Of a DNA stretch of 64,000 nt, positions 51,758-63,233 are shown one piece after another. Both the position numbers and the translations under genes were made by a program. Source of the stretch: Sinomonas susongensis (GTDB lineage Bacteria; Actinomycetota; Actinomycetes; Actinomycetales; Micrococcaceae); the NCBI RefSeq assembly GCF_005877005.1, contig NZ_SSNH01000001.1, forward strand, positions 124,001 through 188,000, read 5' to 3'. Under the pieces are notes generated by a model. It was not told where the DNA came from. It worked only from the letters and a program-made list of their open reading frames with translations, and did no database searches. Each line of letters begins with the position of its first letter. The stretch's first letter is position 1.

Positions 51758-52381
51758 ATGGCTAACGCAACTGTGAATGTCGATCTCCCCGCAGAGATCT
51801 TCGACGTCCAGACCAACGTGCCGCTGCTGCACCAGGTTGTCGTCGCCCAGCTGGCCGCTGCACGCCAGGGCACGCACAAGGTGAAGAACCGTGGCGAGGT
51901 CTCGGGTGCCGGCCGCAAGCCGTTCAAGCAGAAGGGCACGGGCCGTGCCCGCCAGGGTTCTGTGCGCGCTCCGCACATGACCGGCGGCGGCGTCGTCCAT
52001 GGCCCGACCCCGCGCGACTACTCGCAGCGCACCCCCAAGAAGATGAAGGCCGCCGCGCTCCGCGGTGCCCTCTCGGACCGCGCCCGCAACGGCCGCATCC
52101 ACGTCGTGGAGACCCTCGGCGGGGCTGAGAAGCCGAGCACGAAGGGCGCGATCGCGACCCTCAAGTCCATCACCGACCGCAAGAACATCCTTGTCGTTCT
52201 CGAGCGCGCCGAGGAGAACGCAGCCCTCTCGGTCCGCAACCTCCCCGAGGTCCACGCGCTCTACGCCGACCAGCTCAACACGTACGACGTGCTGGTCTCC
52301 GATGACGTGGTGTTCACCAAGGCGGCCTTCGACGCGTTCGTCGCCGATCGGGCGCCCAAGAACGAGGAGACCTCCAAGTGA
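51758..52381 (+). CDS. rplD: Ribosomal protein L4
   Basis: A 207-aa 50S protein lining the exit tunnel and the repressor of S10 operons. Contains [20 protein letters not shown] (about residues 50-69). Its TGA overlaps the rplW GTG. Confidence 0.97.
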   Translation: MANATVNVDLPAEIFDVQTNVPLLHQVVVAQLAAARQGTHKVKNRGEVSGAGRKPFKQKGTGRARQGSVRAPHMTGGGVVHGPTPRDYSQRTPKKMKAAALRGALSDRARNGRIHVVETLGGAEKPSTKGAIATLKSITDRKNILVVLERAEENAALSVRNLPEVHALYADQLNTYDVLVSDDVVFTKAAFDAFVADRAPKNEETSK

Positions 52382-52686
52382 CTGCATCGAGCTACAAGGA
52401 TCCGCGCGACGTCATCATCGCTCCGGTCGTCTCCGAGAAGAGCTACGGCCTGATCGACGAGGGGCAGTACACCTTCCTGGTGGACCCCCGCTCCAACAAG
52501 TCCGAGATCAAGAACGCGGTGGAGCAGATCTTCTCCGTCAAGGTTGCGTCGGTCAACACGGCCAACCGTGAGGGCAAGCGCAAGCGCACCAAGTTCGGCT
52601 GGGGCCAGCGCAAGGCAACCAAGCGTGCCATCGTCACTCTCAAGGACGGCAGCACGATCGACATCTTCGGCGGTCCGCTCGCCTGA
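52378..52686 (+). CDS. rplW: Ribosomal protein L23
   Basis: A 102-aa tunnel-exit protein, docking site for SRP and trigger factor. GTG start overlaps the rplD stop by 4 nt. The rRNA-binding stretch [20 protein letters not shown] is at about 62-81. Confidence 0.97.
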   Translation: MTASSYKDPRDVIIAPVVSEKSYGLIDEGQYTFLVDPRSNKSEIKNAVEQIFSVKVASVNTANREGKRKRTKFGWGQRKATKRAIVTLKDGSTIDIFGGPLA

Positions 52687-52716
52687 GCGGAGACCACTTT
52701 AACGAGGAACAGGTAA

Positions 52717-53556
<840 letters not shown>

Positions 53557-53568
53557 GAGCCTGGACAC

Positions 53569-53850
53569 ATGCCACGCAGCCTGAAGAAGGGTCCTTTCGT
53601 TGACCAGCACCTCTTTGTGAAGGTCGCCCGGGAAAACGATAAGGGCACCAAGAACGTCATCAAGACCTGGTCCCGCCGCTCGATGATCATCCCCGACATG
53701 CTCGGGCACACGATCGCCGTGCACGACGGCCGGAAGCACGTCCCGGTCTTCATCACTGAGTCGATGGTCGGGCACAAGCTCGGCGAATTCGCCCCGACGC
53801 GGACTTTCCGCGGCCACGTGAAGGACGACAAGAAGGGCAAGCGCCGCTGA
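53569..53850 (+). CDS. rpsS: Ribosomal protein S19
   Basis: A 93-aa 30S head protein beginning [19 protein letters not shown]; the segment [19 protein letters not shown] is typical. Confidence 0.97.
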   Translation: MPRSLKKGPFVDQHLFVKVARENDKGTKNVIKTWSRRSMIIPDMLGHTIAVHDGRKHVPVFITESMVGHKLGEFAPTRTFRGHVKDDKKGKRR

Positions 53851-53907
53851 CCCTGCCGTACGGCAGAGGGAAGCAGTGCTTGAACTTCGAGAAAGAGAAG
53901 GAAAGCA

Positions 53908-54273
53908 ATGGAAGCCAAGGCAATTGCGCGCCACATTCGCGTAACGCCGATGAAGGCCCGGCGCGTCGTCAACCTTGTTCGTGGCAAGCAGGCGAATGAG
54001 GCTCTGGCAATCCTGAAGTTCGCCCAGCAGGCGGCTTCGGAGCCGGTCTACAAGGTGGTCGCCTCCGCGATGGCCAACGCGCGCGTCCTGGCCGACCGCG
54101 ACGGTCTGCCCTTCGACGAGAGCGACCTCTACATCAGCGAGGCGTTCGTCGACGAGGGTCCGACGATGAAGCGGTTCCAGCCGCGTGCCCAGGGCCGCGC
54201 GTACCGCATCAACAAGCGCACCAGCCACATCACTGTGGTCGTGGCGACCCCCGAGAACGAGGAGGCCCGCTAA
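53908..54273 (+). CDS. rplV: Ribosomal protein L22
   Basis: A 121-aa 50S tunnel protein. Core [20 protein letters not shown] is followed by the tunnel-loop region [18 protein letters not shown]. Its TAA is immediately before the rpsC ATG. Confidence 0.97.
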   Translation: MEAKAIARHIRVTPMKARRVVNLVRGKQANEALAILKFAQQAASEPVYKVVASAMANARVLADRDGLPFDESDLYISEAFVDEGPTMKRFQPRAQGRAYRINKRTSHITVVVATPENEEAR

Positions 54274-55116
54274 ATGGGACAGAAGGTCAACCCGCACGGG
54301 TTCCGACTCGGCATCACCACTGACCACGTCTCGCACTGGTTTGCGGACAGCAGCAAGCCCGGTCAGCGCTACAAGGACTTCGTCCGCGAGGACGTCAAGA
54401 TCCGCAAGCTCATGACCACGGGCATGGAGCGCGCCGGCATCGCCCGCGTCGAGATCGAGCGCACCCGCGACCGCGTCCGCGTGGACATCCACACGGCGCG
54501 TCCGGGCATCGTCATCGGCCGCCGCGGCGCCGAGGCCGACCGCATCCGCGGCGAGCTCGAGAAGCTCACCGGCAAGCAGGTCCAGCTGAACATCCTCGAG
54601 GTCAAGAACCCCGAGATCGAGGCTCAGCTCGTCGCCCAGGGCATCGCGGAGCAGCTCTCGAGCCGCGTCGCGTTCCGCCGCGCCATGAAGAAGGCCATGC
54701 AGTCGGCGCAGCGCGCCGGTGCCAAGGGCATCCGCGTGGCCTGCTCCGGCCGTCTCGGCGGCGCCGAGATGTCCCGTTCCGAGTTCTACCGCGAGGGCCG
54801 CGTGCCGCTGCACACCCTTCGCGCGAACATCGACTACGGCTTCTACGAGGCCAAGACGACCTTCGGCCGCATCGGCGTGAAGGTCTGGATCTACAAGGGC
54901 GATGTGACGTCCAAGGAGCTGGCTGCCCAGGCCGCCGCTGCTCCTTCGTCGCGCGGCCCCCGCGGCGACCGCCCCGGCCGCCCCGGTGGTGGCGAGCGCC
55001 GTCGTCGTCCGTCTGGCGACCGCCAGCCGCAGGCTGCCGCTGCTGAGGCAACCGAGGCCCCGGCCGCCGACGCTACCGCAGGTTCAGCGCAGCCTGCAGA
55101 AGGAGGAGAGGCTTAA
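54274..55116 (+). CDS. rpsC: Ribosomal protein S3
   Basis: A 280-aa 30S protein at the mRNA entry with a KH domain ([20 protein letters not shown]). A C-terminal extension of about 65 residues (Arg/Gly-rich, then Ala/Glu-rich) is longer than in E. coli. Confidence 0.97.
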   Translation: MGQKVNPHGFRLGITTDHVSHWFADSSKPGQRYKDFVREDVKIRKLMTTGMERAGIARVEIERTRDRVRVDIHTARPGIVIGRRGAEADRIRGELEKLTGKQVQLNILEVKNPEIEAQLVAQGIAEQLSSRVAFRRAMKKAMQSAQRAGAKGIRVACSGRLGGAEMSRSEFYREGRVPLHTLRANIDYGFYEAKTTFGRIGVKVWIYKGDVTSKELAAQAAAAPSSRGPRGDRPGRPGGGERRRRPSGDRQPQAAAAEATEAPAADATAGSAQPAEGGEA

Positions 55117-55533
<417 letters not shown>

Positions 55534-55535
55534 GA

Positions 55536-55877
55536 ATGGCAGTCGGTTCGAAGGACCTGACCGCTGAGAAGCTCGACCAGCTGGACAGCGAGCGCCTCCT
55601 CGAGGAACTCAAGAAGGCGAAGGAAGAGCTGTTCAACCTTCGCTTCCAGTCGGCAACGGGCCAGCTTGAGAGCCACGGCCGCCTCGGCACCGTGAAGAAG
55701 GACATCGCCCGCATCTACACGGTCCTCCGTGAGCGCGAGCTCGGCATCCGTGTCGAGCCCACGTCCGCCGATGAGGGCCCGAAGGACGCAAAGAAGTCCA
55801 AGAAGGCTGCCAAGGCCGCGGCGAACGCCGAGGCCCAGACAGAGGCCACCACGGATGAAGCCGAGGAGGCCAAGTGA
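55536..55877 (+). CDS. rpmC: Ribosomal protein L29, C-terminally extended
   Basis: A 113-aa 50S protein. L29 proper is residues 1-70 ([20 protein letters not shown] and [14 protein letters not shown]) and the remaining 40 residues are an Ala/Lys/Glu-rich tail. I chose ATG 55536; ATG 55530 overlaps the rplP stop by 4 nt and would add two residues. Confidence 0.92.
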   Translation: MAVGSKDLTAEKLDQLDSERLLEELKKAKEELFNLRFQSATGQLESHGRLGTVKKDIARIYTVLRERELGIRVEPTSADEGPKDAKKSKKAAKAAANAEAQTEATTDEAEEAK

Positions 55878-56176
55878 GCGAGGAGAGCAACGTGACGCAG
55901 AACGCCCCTGAGGCGGCGGCCGACGAGCGCGGCCACCGCAAGACGGCCCGCGGCTACGTCGTGTCCGACAAGATGGAGAAGACCATCGTCGTCGAGGTCG
56001 AGGATCGCGTTAAGCACTCGCTCTACGGCAAGGTCATCCGCCGCACCAGCAAGCGCAAGGCCCACGACGAGAACAACACCGCCGGCATCGGCGACCTCGT
56101 TCTCATCGCGGAGACCCGCCCGCTGTCCGCCACCAAGCGGTGGCGTCTCGTGGAGATCCTCGAGAAGGCCAAGTAG
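55874..56176 (+). CDS. rpsQ: Ribosomal protein S17
   Basis: A 100-aa 30S protein with a 20-residue polar N-terminal extension; core [20 protein letters not shown] and [23 protein letters not shown] start overlaps the rpmC stop. A terminator ends the transcript 27 bp later. Confidence 0.96.
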   Translation: MSEESNVTQNAPEAAADERGHRKTARGYVVSDKMEKTIVVEVEDRVKHSLYGKVIRRTSKRKAHDENNTAGIGDLVLIAETRPLSATKRWRLVEILEKAK

Positions 56177-56202
56177 GCCTTCCCGGTTCGACACAGGGTT
56201 CC

Positions 56203-56248
56203 GAGCGGCCCGTCCCTCCAAGCGGAGGGGCGGGCCGCTCGCCTTTTT
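56203..56248 (+). terminator. Terminator after rpsQ
   Basis: A 17-bp helix (56203-56219 with 56224-56240) with a 4-nt loop, followed by GCCTTTTTCC. Confidence 0.92.
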
Positions 56249-56438
56249 CCGTCTCGGGTACAGCTACTCCCTCCCTCTACCGTTTCGGGTACGGCTACTT
56301 CCCTCCCTGGAGGCTTTCGGGTACGGCTACTTCGGTGCCCGCCCGCGTTGGCGCACGACGGCGCGGCTTGGCCAGCGCAGTTGGCGTACCCGAGATGGGG
56401 GACGGGTGGAGTTTCTGTACCCGAGACGGGGGAGGGGG
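56249..56438. repeat. Array of direct and inverted CGGGTAC repeats
   Basis: Three direct copies of (C/T)CGGGTAC(A/G)GCTACT start at 56253, 56284 and 56317, the first two followed by CCCTCCCT. Two inverted copies, GTACCCGAGA(T/C)GGGGGA, are at 56386-56402 and 56417-56433. The first and last form a perfect 15-bp inverted pair, 56249-56263 with 56415-56429. The region may fold into a large cruciform-like RNA or DNA structure or hold multiple protein sites. Confidence 0.75.
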
Positions 56439-56468
56439 CCTGTGTAAAGGGGCTTCGTCGTTTCGTGC

Positions 56469-56474
56469 TACGAT
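56469..56474 (+). promoter_or_regulatory. -10 candidate for spc operon
   Basis: TACGAT in GTGCTACGATATTG, about 290 bp before rplN. The -35 region is weak by eye. Confidence 0.35.
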
Positions 56475-56764
56475 ATTGAGCTTGTACGACTGCATTCGGC
56501 GTGCCTTCTGCAGGTCCCTCGGGGCTGGAAGGACGTACCGCTGCCAGGCGTGCAGTACCTCGTGAACCATCGTGCCACCGCATAATGCCCTCCCGCGTGC
56601 CCACGCTCGGGCCAGTCGGAAGGGGTCCATTGCCTCTGGCACGGTGATTCAGGCCCGTACTGGCAACATCCAGACGGGTCGAGAGACACCCCGACAATCC
56701 GTTCCGCAAGGCTCGGCGCAAGCTGCACCGCGACCTGAGAACCAGCGTGACGTAAGGAGTAACA

Positions 56765-57133
56765 GTGATTCAGCAGGAGTCGCGGCTCAAGGTCGCCGAC
56801 AACACGGGTGCGAAGGAAATCCTCACCATCCGCGTTCTCGGTGGTTCGGGCCGCCGCTACGCAGGTATCGGCGACGTCATCGTCGCCACCGTCAAGGACG
56901 CGATCCCTGGCGGCAACGTCAAGAAGGGCGACGTGGTCAAGGCCGTCGTCGTCCGTACGAAGAAGGAGCGCCGCCGCGCGGACGGCTCCTACATCAAGTT
57001 CGATGAGAACGCGGCAGTCATCCTCAAGAACGACGGCGACCCCCGTGGAACGCGCATCTTCGGCCCGGTCGGCCGCGAGCTGCGCGACAAGAAGTTCATG
57101 AAGATCGTCTCGCTGGCTCCGGAGGTGCTCTGA
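56765..57133 (+). CDS. rplN: Ribosomal protein L14
   Basis: A 122-aa 50S protein, GTG-started with TAAGGAG upstream. Begins [20 protein letters not shown]; ends [16 protein letters not shown]-like. First gene of the spc operon. Confidence 0.97.
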   Translation: MIQQESRLKVADNTGAKEILTIRVLGGSGRRYAGIGDVIVATVKDAIPGGNVKKGDVVKAVVVRTKKERRRADGSYIKFDENAAVILKNDGDPRGTRIFGPVGRELRDKKFMKIVSLAPEVL

Positions 57134-57136
57134 CTC

Positions 57137-57499
57137 ATGGGCGCAAAGATCAAGAAGGGCGACCTGGTCCAGGTCATCACCGGCACCAAGCAGGACAAGG
57201 GTGGTGACAAGGGCAAGCAGGGCAAGGTCCTGAAGGTGTTCCCCGCAACGGGCCGCGTGCTCGTCGAGGGCATCAACCGCGTCACCAAGCACACCAAGGT
57301 CGGCCAGTCGCAGCGCGGCACCAAGACCGGCGGCATCGAGCAGGTCGAGGCCCCGATCCACGCTTCGAACGTGGCTCTCGTGGACCCCGAGACCAAGAAG
57401 CCCACCAAGGTCGGCTTCCGCGTCGAGACCGTGGAGAAGGACGGCCGTCAGAAGACGGTGCGTGTCCGCTACTCCAAGGCCACTGGGAAGGACATCTGA
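57137..57499 (+). CDS. rplX: Ribosomal protein L24
   Basis: A 120-aa 50S assembly initiator with the KOW stretch [20 protein letters not shown]. Its TGA overlaps the rplE ATG. Confidence 0.97.
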   Translation: MGAKIKKGDLVQVITGTKQDKGGDKGKQGKVLKVFPATGRVLVEGINRVTKHTKVGQSQRGTKTGGIEQVEAPIHASNVALVDPETKKPTKVGFRVETVEKDGRQKTVRVRYSKATGKDI

Positions 57500-58077
57500 T
57501 GACTGAGACTGTCGATACTCCGGTCAAGATCGTGCCCCGTCTCAAGGCGAAGTACGCGGAGAGCGTGAAGGCCTCGCTGCAGGACGAGTTCAACTACGTC
57601 AACGTCAACCAGGTCCCGCGCCTGGTCAAGGTTGTCGTGAACATGGGCGTCGGCGACGCTGCCAAGGACTCGAAGCTCATCGAGGGCGCTGTGCGCGACC
57701 TGACCCTCATCACGGGCCAGAAGCCGCAGGTCACGAAGGCCCGCAAGTCGATCGCCCAGTTCAAGCTCCGTGAGGGCATGCCGATCGGCGCCTTCGCGAC
57801 GCTTCGCGGCGACCGCATGTGGGAGTTCGTCGATCGCCTGGTGACCCTCGCGCTGCCCCGCATCCGCGACTTCCGCGGCCTCAGCGGCAAGCAGTTCGAC
57901 GGCAACGGCAACTACACGTTCGGCCTCACCGAGCAGGTGATGTTCCACGAGATCGATCAGGACAAGATCGATCGCCCCCGCGGCATGGACATCACGGTCG
58001 TCACGACCGCCAAGACCGACGACGAAGGCCGCGCGCTGCTCAAGGCGCTGGGTTTCCCGTTCAAGACCGAAGACTGA
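57499..58077 (+). CDS. rplE: Ribosomal protein L5
   Basis: A 192-aa 50S protein that binds 5S rRNA; core [20 protein letters not shown] and [20 protein letters not shown]. Confidence 0.97.
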   Translation: MTETVDTPVKIVPRLKAKYAESVKASLQDEFNYVNVNQVPRLVKVVVNMGVGDAAKDSKLIEGAVRDLTLITGQKPQVTKARKSIAQFKLREGMPIGAFATLRGDRMWEFVDRLVTLALPRIRDFRGLSGKQFDGNGNYTFGLTEQVMFHEIDQDKIDRPRGMDITVVTTAKTDDEGRALLKALGFPFKTED

Positions 58078-58154
58078 ATCACTACGTGACAGGTCCGCGC
58101 GAGCCTCACATGGTCTCGCTGCGGAAACCGTCATGAGGAAGGGCACGAGCCCAC

Positions 58155-58553
58155 ATGACTATGACTGATCCCGTCGCAGACATGCTTACCCGTCTGCGCA
58201 ACGCCAACTCGGCCTACCACGACGAGGTTGCAATGCCTTCGTCGAAGCTCAAGGTGCGAGTTGCCGACATCCTCAAGGCCGAGGGCTTCATCGCCGGCTG
58301 GAAGGAAGAGGACGCAGAGGTCGGCAAGAAGCTGACCCTTACGCTCAAGTTCGGTCCGAACCGCGAGCGCTCGATCGCCGGCGTCCGCCGCATCTCCAAG
58401 CCGGGTCTCCGCGTGTACGCGAAGTCCACGAACCTCCCGCACGTGCTGGGCGGCCTCGGCATCGCCATCCTGTCCACCTCTTCGGGGCTTCTGACTGACC
58501 GTCAGGCTTCTAAGAAGGGCGTGGGCGGCGAAGTCCTCGCGTACGTCTGGTAA
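58155..58553 (+). CDS. rpsH: Ribosomal protein S8
   Basis: A 132-aa 30S protein and known spc-operon repressor. [14 protein letters not shown] and the C-terminal [20 protein letters not shown] are diagnostic. ATG 58161 is a possible alternative start. Confidence 0.97.
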   Translation: MTMTDPVADMLTRLRNANSAYHDEVAMPSSKLKVRVADILKAEGFIAGWKEEDAEVGKKLTLTLKFGPNRERSIAGVRRISKPGLRVYAKSTNLPHVLGGLGIAILSTSSGLLTDRQASKKGVGGEVLAYVW

Positions 58554-58572
58554 GGGAAGGAAAGAAGAAGAT

Positions 58573-59109
58573 ATGTCCCGCATTGGACGTCTCCCCATCA
58601 CCGTCCCGACCGACGTCGAGGTGAAGATCGACGGCGCCGTTGTCACCGTCAAGGGCGGCAAGGGCGAGCTCACGCACACCGTGGCGACCCCGATCGAGGT
58701 CAACCTCGACGACAGCACGCTCTCGGTGACGCGCCCGAACGACGAGCGCCTCTCGCGCTCGCTGCACGGCCTCACTCGCACGCTCCTCGCCAACATGATC
58801 GAGGGCGTGACCAAGGGCTACGAGAAGAAGCTCGAGATCGTCGGCACCGGTTACCGTGTGCAGGCCAAGGGCTCGGACCTCGAGTTCGCGCTCGGCTTCT
58901 CCCACCCGGTCACCGTCGCTGCCCCTGAGGGCATCGCGTTCACCGTCGAGGGCCCCACTAAGTTCACCGTGTCCGGCATCGACAAGCAGCGTGTCGGCGA
59001 GGTGGCTGCCAACATCCGCAAGCTGCGCAAGCCTGATCCCTACAAGGGCAAGGGCATCCGTTACGCCGGCGAGGTTGTCCGCCGCAAGGTCGGAAAGGCT
59101 GGTAAGTAA
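58573..59109 (+). CDS. rplF: Ribosomal protein L6
   Basis: A 178-aa 50S protein near the factor-binding site; begins [20 protein letters not shown] and ends with [21 protein letters not shown]. Confidence 0.97.
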   Translation: MSRIGRLPITVPTDVEVKIDGAVVTVKGGKGELTHTVATPIEVNLDDSTLSVTRPNDERLSRSLHGLTRTLLANMIEGVTKGYEKKLEIVGTGYRVQAKGSDLEFALGFSHPVTVAAPEGIAFTVEGPTKFTVSGIDKQRVGEVAANIRKLRKPDPYKGKGIRYAGEVVRRKVGKAGK

Positions 59110-59111
59110 CC

Positions 59112-59495
59112 ATGGGTCTGAGCATCAACAAGAAGCGGCCGGCGAAGTCGCGTACGGCTTCTCGTTCGCGTCGCCACATCCGCCTGCGCAAGCGCGTCGT
59201 CGGCTCCGCCGAGCGTCCGCGTCTCGTCGTATCGCGGTCGTCCCGCCACGTGTTCGTCCAGGTTGTCGACGACAGCAAGGGCATCACCGTCGCGTCGGCG
59301 TCCACGCTCGAGGCTGACCTCCGTGCGTTCGAGGGCGACAAGACCGCCAAGGCCAAGCGCGTCGGCGAGCTCGTCGCCGAGCGTGCCAAGGCTGCCGGTA
59401 TCGAAGCCGTCGTGTTCGACCGTGGTGGCAACAAGTACCACGGCCGGATCGCTGCGATCGCAGACGGCGCACGGGAAGGCGGGCTGGCACTGTGA
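59112..59495 (+). CDS. rplR: Ribosomal protein L18
   Basis: A 127-aa 5S-rRNA-binding 50S protein; [20 protein letters not shown] and [18 protein letters not shown]. Its TGA overlaps the rpsE GTG. Confidence 0.97.
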   Translation: MGLSINKKRPAKSRTASRSRRHIRLRKRVVGSAERPRLVVSRSSRHVFVQVVDDSKGITVASASTLEADLRAFEGDKTAKAKRVGELVAERAKAAGIEAVVFDRGGNKYHGRIAAIADGAREGGLAL

Positions 59496-60184
59496 CCGTC
59501 GAGAACAACGAGAAGGACAACGTGTCTGAGAATGTGACCGAGGGCGCCGCTGAGGCTGCCGCCCCCGCCAACGAGGACCGCCGCGGCGGCCGTCGTGGCG
59601 AGGGTCGGGGTCGCGGCGACCGTGGTGGCCGTGGTGGCCGCGACGGCGGCCGTGACGCCGAGAAGAGCCAGTTCGTCGAGCGTGTCGTGACCATCAACCG
59701 CGTGGCCAAGGTCGTCAAGGGCGGCCGTCGCTTCAGCTTCACCGCCCTCGTGGTGGTTGGCGATGGCAACGGCACCGTGGGCGTCGGCTACGGCAAGGCC
59801 AAGGAAGTTCCCGCGGCCATCGCCAAGGGCGTCGAGGAGGCCAAGAAGTCCTTCTTCCGCGTCCCGCGCATCGGCACGACCGTTCCGCACCGTGTGCAGG
59901 GTGAGGCCGCCGCAGGCGTCGTCATGCTGCGTCCGGCTGCTCCGGGTACCGGCGTTATCGCCGGCGGCCCGGTGCGTGCCGTCCTCGAGTGCGCCGGCAT
60001 CCACGACGTTCTGTCGAAGTCCCTGGGTTCCTCCAACGCCATCAACATCGTCCACGCGACGATCGAGGCGCTGAAGGGTCTCGAGGAGCCGCAGGCTGTC
60101 GCCGCCCGTCGTGGGCTGCCCCTGGAGGAGATCGCGCCGGCCGCTATGGTCCGCAACATCGAGAACCAGAAGGCAGGTGCATGA
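59492..60184 (+). CDS. rpsE: Ribosomal protein S5, N-terminally extended
   Basis: A 230-aa 30S accuracy protein. The conserved part ([37 protein letters not shown]) starts near residue 58. Before it lies a Gly/Arg-rich tail (about residues 28-52) preceded by an acidic stretch. Confidence 0.96.
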   Translation: MTVENNEKDNVSENVTEGAAEAAAPANEDRRGGRRGEGRGRGDRGGRGGRDGGRDAEKSQFVERVVTINRVAKVVKGGRRFSFTALVVVGDGNGTVGVGYGKAKEVPAAIAKGVEEAKKSFFRVPRIGTTVPHRVQGEAAAGVVMLRPAAPGTGVIAGGPVRAVLECAGIHDVLSKSLGSSNAINIVHATIEALKGLEEPQAVAARRGLPLEEIAPAAMVRNIENQKAGA

Positions 60185-60187
60185 GTC

Positions 60188-60394
60188 ATGGCGAAGAACC
60201 TGGCTCCCTCCGACGCCACGTTGGAGATCACCCAGATCAAGGGCGTCATCGGCGCCAAGCAGAACCAGCGCGAGACGCTGCGCTCCCTGGGCCTCAGGCG
60301 CATCGGTCACACTGTCGTCCGCAAGGCCGACGCCGTGACCGTGGGCATGATCAACACGGTTCCGCACCTCGTGAAGGTTGAGGAGGCGAAGTAA
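60188..60394 (+). CDS. rpmD: Ribosomal protein L30
   Basis: A 68-aa 50S protein; [20 protein letters not shown] and [19 protein letters not shown]. The stop TAA overlaps the rplO ATG. Confidence 0.95.
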   Translation: MAKNLAPSDATLEITQIKGVIGAKQNQRETLRSLGLRRIGHTVVRKADAVTVGMINTVPHLVKVEEAK

Positions 60395-60894
60395 TGACTG
60401 AGAACCAGACGGAGCGGAGCTCCGAAACGAGCGAGAAGAGCACGGGCAAGAGCACGGCGCTCAAGGTTCACCACCTGCGTCCTGCCGCTGGCGCCAAGAC
60501 CGCGAAGACCCGTGTGGGTCGCGGTGAGGGTTCCAAGGGCAAGACCGCCGGTCGTGGCACCAAGGGCACGAAGGCCCGCTACCAGGTCCGTGCGGGCTTC
60601 GCGGGTGGGCAGCTTCCGCTGCACATGCGCCTGCCGAAGCTTCGCGGCTTCAAGAACCCCTTCCGGGTCGAGTACTCGGTCGTCAACCTCGAGCGGCTCG
60701 TCGAGCTGTTCCCCGAGGGTGGCACCGTGGGTGTCGAGGAGCTCATCGCCAAGGGTGCCGTACGCAAGAACCAGCCCGTCAAGGTGCTGGGCAACGGCGA
60801 CGTCACCGTGAAGCTCGACATCACCGCGCACGCGTTCTCGACGTCCGCCGCCGAGAAGATCGCCGCCGCCGGCGGCTCCACGACCGTCCTCTGA
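60394..60894 (+). CDS. rplO: Ribosomal protein L15
   Basis: A 166-aa 50S protein with a 25-residue polar start; the rRNA-binding Gly/Lys/Arg region [20 protein letters not shown] is at about 47-66. A terminator follows. Confidence 0.96.
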   Translation: MTENQTERSSETSEKSTGKSTALKVHHLRPAAGAKTAKTRVGRGEGSKGKTAGRGTKGTKARYQVRAGFAGGQLPLHMRLPKLRGFKNPFRVEYSVVNLERLVELFPEGGTVGVEELIAKGAVRKNQPVKVLGNGDVTVKLDITAHAFSTSAAEKIAAAGGSTTVL

Positions 60895-61200
60895 CGATCC
60901 CCGGAGCCCAGCCGACGCTGTGAGCATGAGGGCCCCTGCGGCCGTCGTTGGTTTGAAACCACGACGGCGGCGGGGGCCCTTCCCTTTGAGGCGGCCCGTA
61001 GCCCGCGAGGCGGGCGCAGCGGACGACGGCGGCGGGACCCCTTCATTTGCCTCGCGCCGAGGCACCTGCACACCCTTGCGCAGCCAACGGAATTATCTGC
61101 TCCGGGCGCGGGCAAGTTAGACTCGGTAGCTGTACCTTGCTCGCTGCATCCCCCTGCACGAGCCCACACCCTACGTTCCTCGTGATCGGGGAGGAGAAGC
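60895..61200. other. Intergenic rplO-secY region (306 bp)
   Basis: Holds a terminator (60929-60985), a candidate secY promoter with TAGACT at 61118-61123 (its -35 is weak), and about 80 nt of leader to the GTG. No other gene is apparent. Confidence 0.55.
60929..60986 (+). terminator. Terminator after rplO
   Basis: AGGGCCCC (60929-60936) pairs with GGGGCCCT (60973-60980), extended by CCGTCGT/ACGACGG (60942-60948 with 60961-60967) and an inner GGTTT/AAACC, then TCCCTTT. Confidence 0.82.
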
Positions 61201-62523
61201 GTGCTTTCTGCCATCGTCCGGGCTTTCCGTACGCCGGACCTGCGGCGCAAGCTGCTGTTCACGGTGGGCATCATCGCCATCTTCCGTCTCGGCGCGTTCA
61301 TCCCCTCGCCGGGGGTCAACTACAGCAACGTCAAGACGTGCCTCTCGCCGCTAGTGAGCGGCCAGAGCCAGCAGCAGGGCATCTACCAGCTCATGAACCT
61401 GTTCAGCGGCGGTGCGCTGCTCCAGGTTTCGGTGTTCGCGCTCGGCATCATGCCGTACATCACCGCGAGCATCATCGTGCAGCTGCTGCGTGTCGTGATC
61501 CCGCGTTTCCAGGAGCTCTACGACGAGGGCCAGGCCGGGCAGACGAAGCTCACTCAGTACACCCGCTACCTCACGATCGCCCTCGGCCTGCTGAACGCGA
61601 CGACGCTTGTCTCGCTGGTCCGCTCGGGGCAGCTGTTCCCCAACTGCCAGCTGCAGATCATTCCGGACCAGAGCATCGTCACGACGATCCTCATCATCAT
61701 CACGCTCACGGCGGGCACAGGACTCATCATGTGGATGGGCGAGCTCGTGACGGAGAAGGGCATCGGCAACGGCATGTCGCTGCTGATCTTCACGTCGATC
61801 GCCGCGAACTTCCCGGCATCGCTCGGCGCGATCTGGACCTCGAAGGGCCCCGGAACGTTCTTCATCGTGCTCGTGATCGGCCTCGTGACGATGGCACTGG
61901 TCGTCTTCGTCGAGCAGTCCCAGCGCCGCATCCCGGTCCAGTACGCGAAGCGGATGATCGGCCGGCGGACGGTTGGCGGCACGACCACGTACATTCCGGT
62001 CAAGGTCAACATGGCCGGCGTCATCCCCGTCATCTTCGCCTCGTCGATGCTGTATCTGCCTGCCCTCGTGGCGCAGTTCAACACTCCGAAGGACGGCTCG
62101 AACATCCAGCCGTGGGTCGAGTGGATCAACAACAACCTGACCAAGGGCGACCACCCGGTCTACATGATCATCTACTTCCTGCTGATCATCTTCTTCACAT
62201 ACTTCTACGTCGCGATCACCTTCAACCCTGAAGAGGTCGCCGACAACATGAAGAAGTACGGCGGCTTCATCCCCGGCATCCGGGCTGGCAAGCCGACTGC
62301 GGACTACCTGCAGTACGTACTTTCACGCATCACGCTGCCGGGCTCGCTGTACCTCGGCATCGTGGCGCTGATCCCGCTGATCGCCCTCGTACTGGTCCAG
62401 GCCAACACGAATTTCCCCTTCGGTGGAACGTCGATCCTCATCATGGTTGGCGTGGGCCTCGAGACGGTCAAGCAGATCGATGCACAGCTCCAACAGCGAC
62501 ACTATGAAGGACTCCTGCGATGA
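61201..62523 (+). CDS. secY: Preprotein translocase subunit SecY
   Basis: A 440-aa, ten-span core of the SecYEG channel, GTG-started. Landmarks are FRLGAFIPSPGVNY, GIMPYITASIIVQLL, the loop region QSQRRIPVQYAKRM and FNPEEVADNMKKYGGFIPGI. Its end overlaps adk by 4 nt. Confidence 0.97.
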   Translation: MLSAIVRAFRTPDLRRKLLFTVGIIAIFRLGAFIPSPGVNYSNVKTCLSPLVSGQSQQQGIYQLMNLFSGGALLQVSVFALGIMPYITASIIVQLLRVVIPRFQELYDEGQAGQTKLTQYTRYLTIALGLLNATTLVSLVRSGQLFPNCQLQIIPDQSIVTTILIIITLTAGTGLIMWMGELVTEKGIGNGMSLLIFTSIAANFPASLGAIWTSKGPGTFFIVLVIGLVTMALVVFVEQSQRRIPVQYAKRMIGRRTVGGTTTYIPVKVNMAGVIPVIFASSMLYLPALVAQFNTPKDGSNIQPWVEWINNNLTKGDHPVYMIIYFLLIIFFTYFYVAITFNPEEVADNMKKYGGFIPGIRAGKPTADYLQYVLSRITLPGSLYLGIVALIPLIALVLVQANTNFPFGGTSILIMVGVGLETVKQIDAQLQQRHYEGLLR

Positions 62524-63104
62524 CGAGAATGCTGCTCATTGGCCCCCCTGGTTCCGGCAAGGGAACGCAGGCCGAACGGATCTCGGAACGGCTCGGCATC
62601 GTCGCCATCTCGACCGGGGACATCTTCCGTTTCAACGTCAAGGAGCAGACCCCGCTCGGCATCGAGGCGAAGAAGTACATCGACGCGGGCGACTTCGTCC
62701 CTGACAGCGTGACGAACAGCATGGTCCGCGACCGCCTCTCGCAGGATGACGCGCGCGAGGGCTTCCTCCTCGACGGATACCCGCGGACCGTGGCGCAGGT
62801 CGAGTACCTCGACGAGATCCTCGCCGAGGAGGGCACCCAGCTCGACGTCGTCCTCCAGCTCACGGCCGACGACGAGGAGCTCGTGCGCCGTCTCCTCGGC
62901 CGGGCCAAGGAGACGGGTCGGAGCGACGACAACGAGGGCGTCATCCGCCATCGCCTCGAGCTCTACCACACGCAGACTGAGGCGGTCGTGTCGCGCTACG
63001 ACGAGCGAGGCATCCTCACGAAGGTCGACGGAATCGGCCCCATCGACGAGGTCACCGAGCGCGTGCTTGCCGCCATCAAGAACAACGCCGCGGACCCGGC
63101 CTGA
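62520..63104 (+). CDS. adk: Adenylate kinase, short form
   Basis: A 194-aa enzyme converting AMP and ATP to 2 ADP. P-loop GPPGSGKGTQ, GDFVPDSVTNSMVRDRLSQ and FLLDGYPRTVAQVEYL. The LID region is short (GRAKETGRSDDNEGVIRHRL) and lacks a Cys4 zinc site, typical of actinobacteria. The ATG overlaps the secY stop. Confidence 0.97.
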   Translation: MTRMLLIGPPGSGKGTQAERISERLGIVAISTGDIFRFNVKEQTPLGIEAKKYIDAGDFVPDSVTNSMVRDRLSQDDAREGFLLDGYPRTVAQVEYLDEILAEEGTQLDVVLQLTADDEELVRRLLGRAKETGRSDDNEGVIRHRLELYHTQTEAVVSRYDERGILTKVDGIGPIDEVTERVLAAIKNNAADPA

Positions 63105-63134
63105 GCCGGATCCTGGGCACCGCCTGACAAATGA

Positions 63135-63209
63135 CGACGGCGCCGCCCGTCCCCCTGCTTGGCCCCGCACTCAGCCGGGGCCTGGCATGCGGGTGGGCAG
63201 GCGCCGTCG
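63135..63209 (+). promoter_or_regulatory. Long hairpin between adk and map
   Basis: CGACGGCGCC (63135-63144) pairs with GGCGCCGTCG (63200-63209), extended by GCCC/GGGC, and GGCCCCG (63161-63167) pairs with CGGGGCC (63176-63182) inside. It may be an attenuator or terminator before map; CCGCTTTCTG follows but there is no long T run. Confidence 0.6.
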
Positions 63210-63233
63210 ACCGCTTTCTGTGAGAGGAACCCT

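Larger units (their letters stand above)
56177..56764. other. Intergenic rpsQ-rplN region (588 bp)
   Basis: A terminator (56203-56248), the CGGGTAC repeat array (56249-56438), then a candidate spc promoter with -10 TACGAT at 56469-56474 and a leader of about 290 nt before rplN. S10 and spc genes are therefore two transcription units here. I see no coding frame. Confidence 0.6.

Noticed and set aside
56300-56760. Short open frames in the rpsQ-rplN gap
   Set aside because: They run through the inverted repeats and lack ribosome sites; translations are low-complexity.
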